Positions 5,372 to 5,665 of a DNA stretch of 5,665 bases are shown here, piece by piece; the stretch's first letter is position 1, and every line of letters begins with the position of its first letter. A program made the translations under genes and the position numbers. The notes beneath the pieces are model-generated. The model made no database searches and was not told the origin of the DNA. It was given only the letters and a program-made list of their open reading frames with translations. Source of the DNA: Frankiales bacterium (GTDB lineage Bacteria > Actinomycetota > Actinomycetes > Mycobacteriales > SCTD01); contig JAODNF010000128.1 of NCBI GenBank assembly GCA_025464915.1, forward strand, positions 1 to 5,665, written 5' to 3'.

Positions 5372-5665
5372 GTGCCTGTCTGCCCGGTTCGCCGCGAGTC
5401 CACCGTCCTGCACGGCCACAAGCGGTCCTACCTGCTGGCGGGACCTCGCCTCGGGGCCGCGCCCGTGCTGTGGCTCATCCACGGCATCGGCGACTCCAGC
5501 CAGGCCTGGAACGCGGTGCTGCCGCTGCTCGCCGAGCGCTACACGGTCGTCGCGCCGGACCTGCTCGGGCACGGCCAGTCCGACAAGCCCCGGGCCGACT
5601 ACAGCGTCGGCGGCTTCGCCAACGGGTTGCGCGACCTGATGGTCGTGCTCGGTGTCGAGCGCGCG
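5372..5665 (+). CDS. Alpha/beta hydrolase, N-terminal part
   Basis: The first 98 residues are visible; the gene runs out of the window. The sequence shows the opening of an alpha/beta-hydrolase fold: a strand followed by the oxyanion-hole turn HGIGDSSQAW (about 37-46), then VVAPDLLGHGQSDKP (about 59-73), which is the D-x-x-G-x-G-x-S-x-x-P stretch found in this family just before the nucleophile elbow. The catalytic Ser, Asp and His are not yet reached. Members act as esterases, lipases, haloperoxidase-like enzymes, epoxide or C-C bond hydrolases; the substrate cannot be told from this part. GTG 5372 is chosen because the protein then starts shortly before the first strand. TTG 5357, in frame and directly after GAGGG, is less likely because there is no spacer between the Shine-Dalgarno and the codon. 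No signal peptide is seen, so it is probably cytoplasmic. Confidence 0.88.
   Translation, partial: MPVCPVRRESTVLHGHKRSYLLAGPRLGAAPVLWLIHGIGDSSQAWNAVLPLLAERYTVVAPDLLGHGQSDKPRADYSVGGFANGLRDLMVVLGVERA

Noticed and set aside
5294..5572. 92-residue minus-strand frame overlapping the hydrolase start
   Set aside because: Opposite the clear alpha/beta-hydrolase frame, with no motif and shadow-type composition.

Overview
This is a gene-dense, very GC-rich stretch (about 70% G+C by eye) with strong G/C preference at third codon positions, frequent GTG starts and a lipoprotein of actinobacterial style. It looks like chromosomal DNA of an actinomycete (Actinomycetota). I cannot name a genus from the sequence alone. 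I see no insertion sequence, phage gene, CRISPR array, tRNA or rRNA.

Layout: (a) 1-1007, plus strand: the C-terminal 334 residues of a thiamine-diphosphate enzyme of the transketolase / homodimeric pyruvate dehydrogenase E1 type. (b) 1008-3312, minus strand: a compact three-gene operon reading right to left. It holds an Old Yellow Enzyme of the YqjM type, a SPOUT-class (TrmH/SpoU) RNA 2'-O-methyltransferase and a small lipoprotein. The genes are joined by 4-base stop/start overlaps (GTGA at 2257-2260, ATGA at 1487-1490). (c) 3362-3544, plus strand: a 60-residue two-helix membrane protein with a strong ribosome binding site, divergent from the operon. (d) 3558-5276, minus strand: an SF2 DEAD/DEAH-type helicase with a complete motif set and a long family-specific C-terminal region. 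(e) 5372 to the window end, plus strand: the first 98 residues of an alpha/beta hydrolase, divergent from the helicase.

The genes do not form one obvious pathway. The three-gene operon is the only co-transcribed unit visible, and its products (flavin ene-reductase, RNA methyltransferase, lipoprotein) have no clear shared job; their link may be expression only. Two tail-to-tail junctions (1005-1010 and 3542-3560) leave 0 and 13 bases between stop codons. The two divergent gaps, about 49 and 95 bases, must hold the promoters. Candidate -10 elements are visible in both, but -35 elements are poor.

I looked for an undescribed system and found none I can defend. The items best worth a second look are the helicase C-terminal region, the tightly coupled operon of unrelated functions, the small membrane protein and the possibly two-way promoter at 3313-3361. 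Almost all the long antisense open frames are shadows of high-GC coding.
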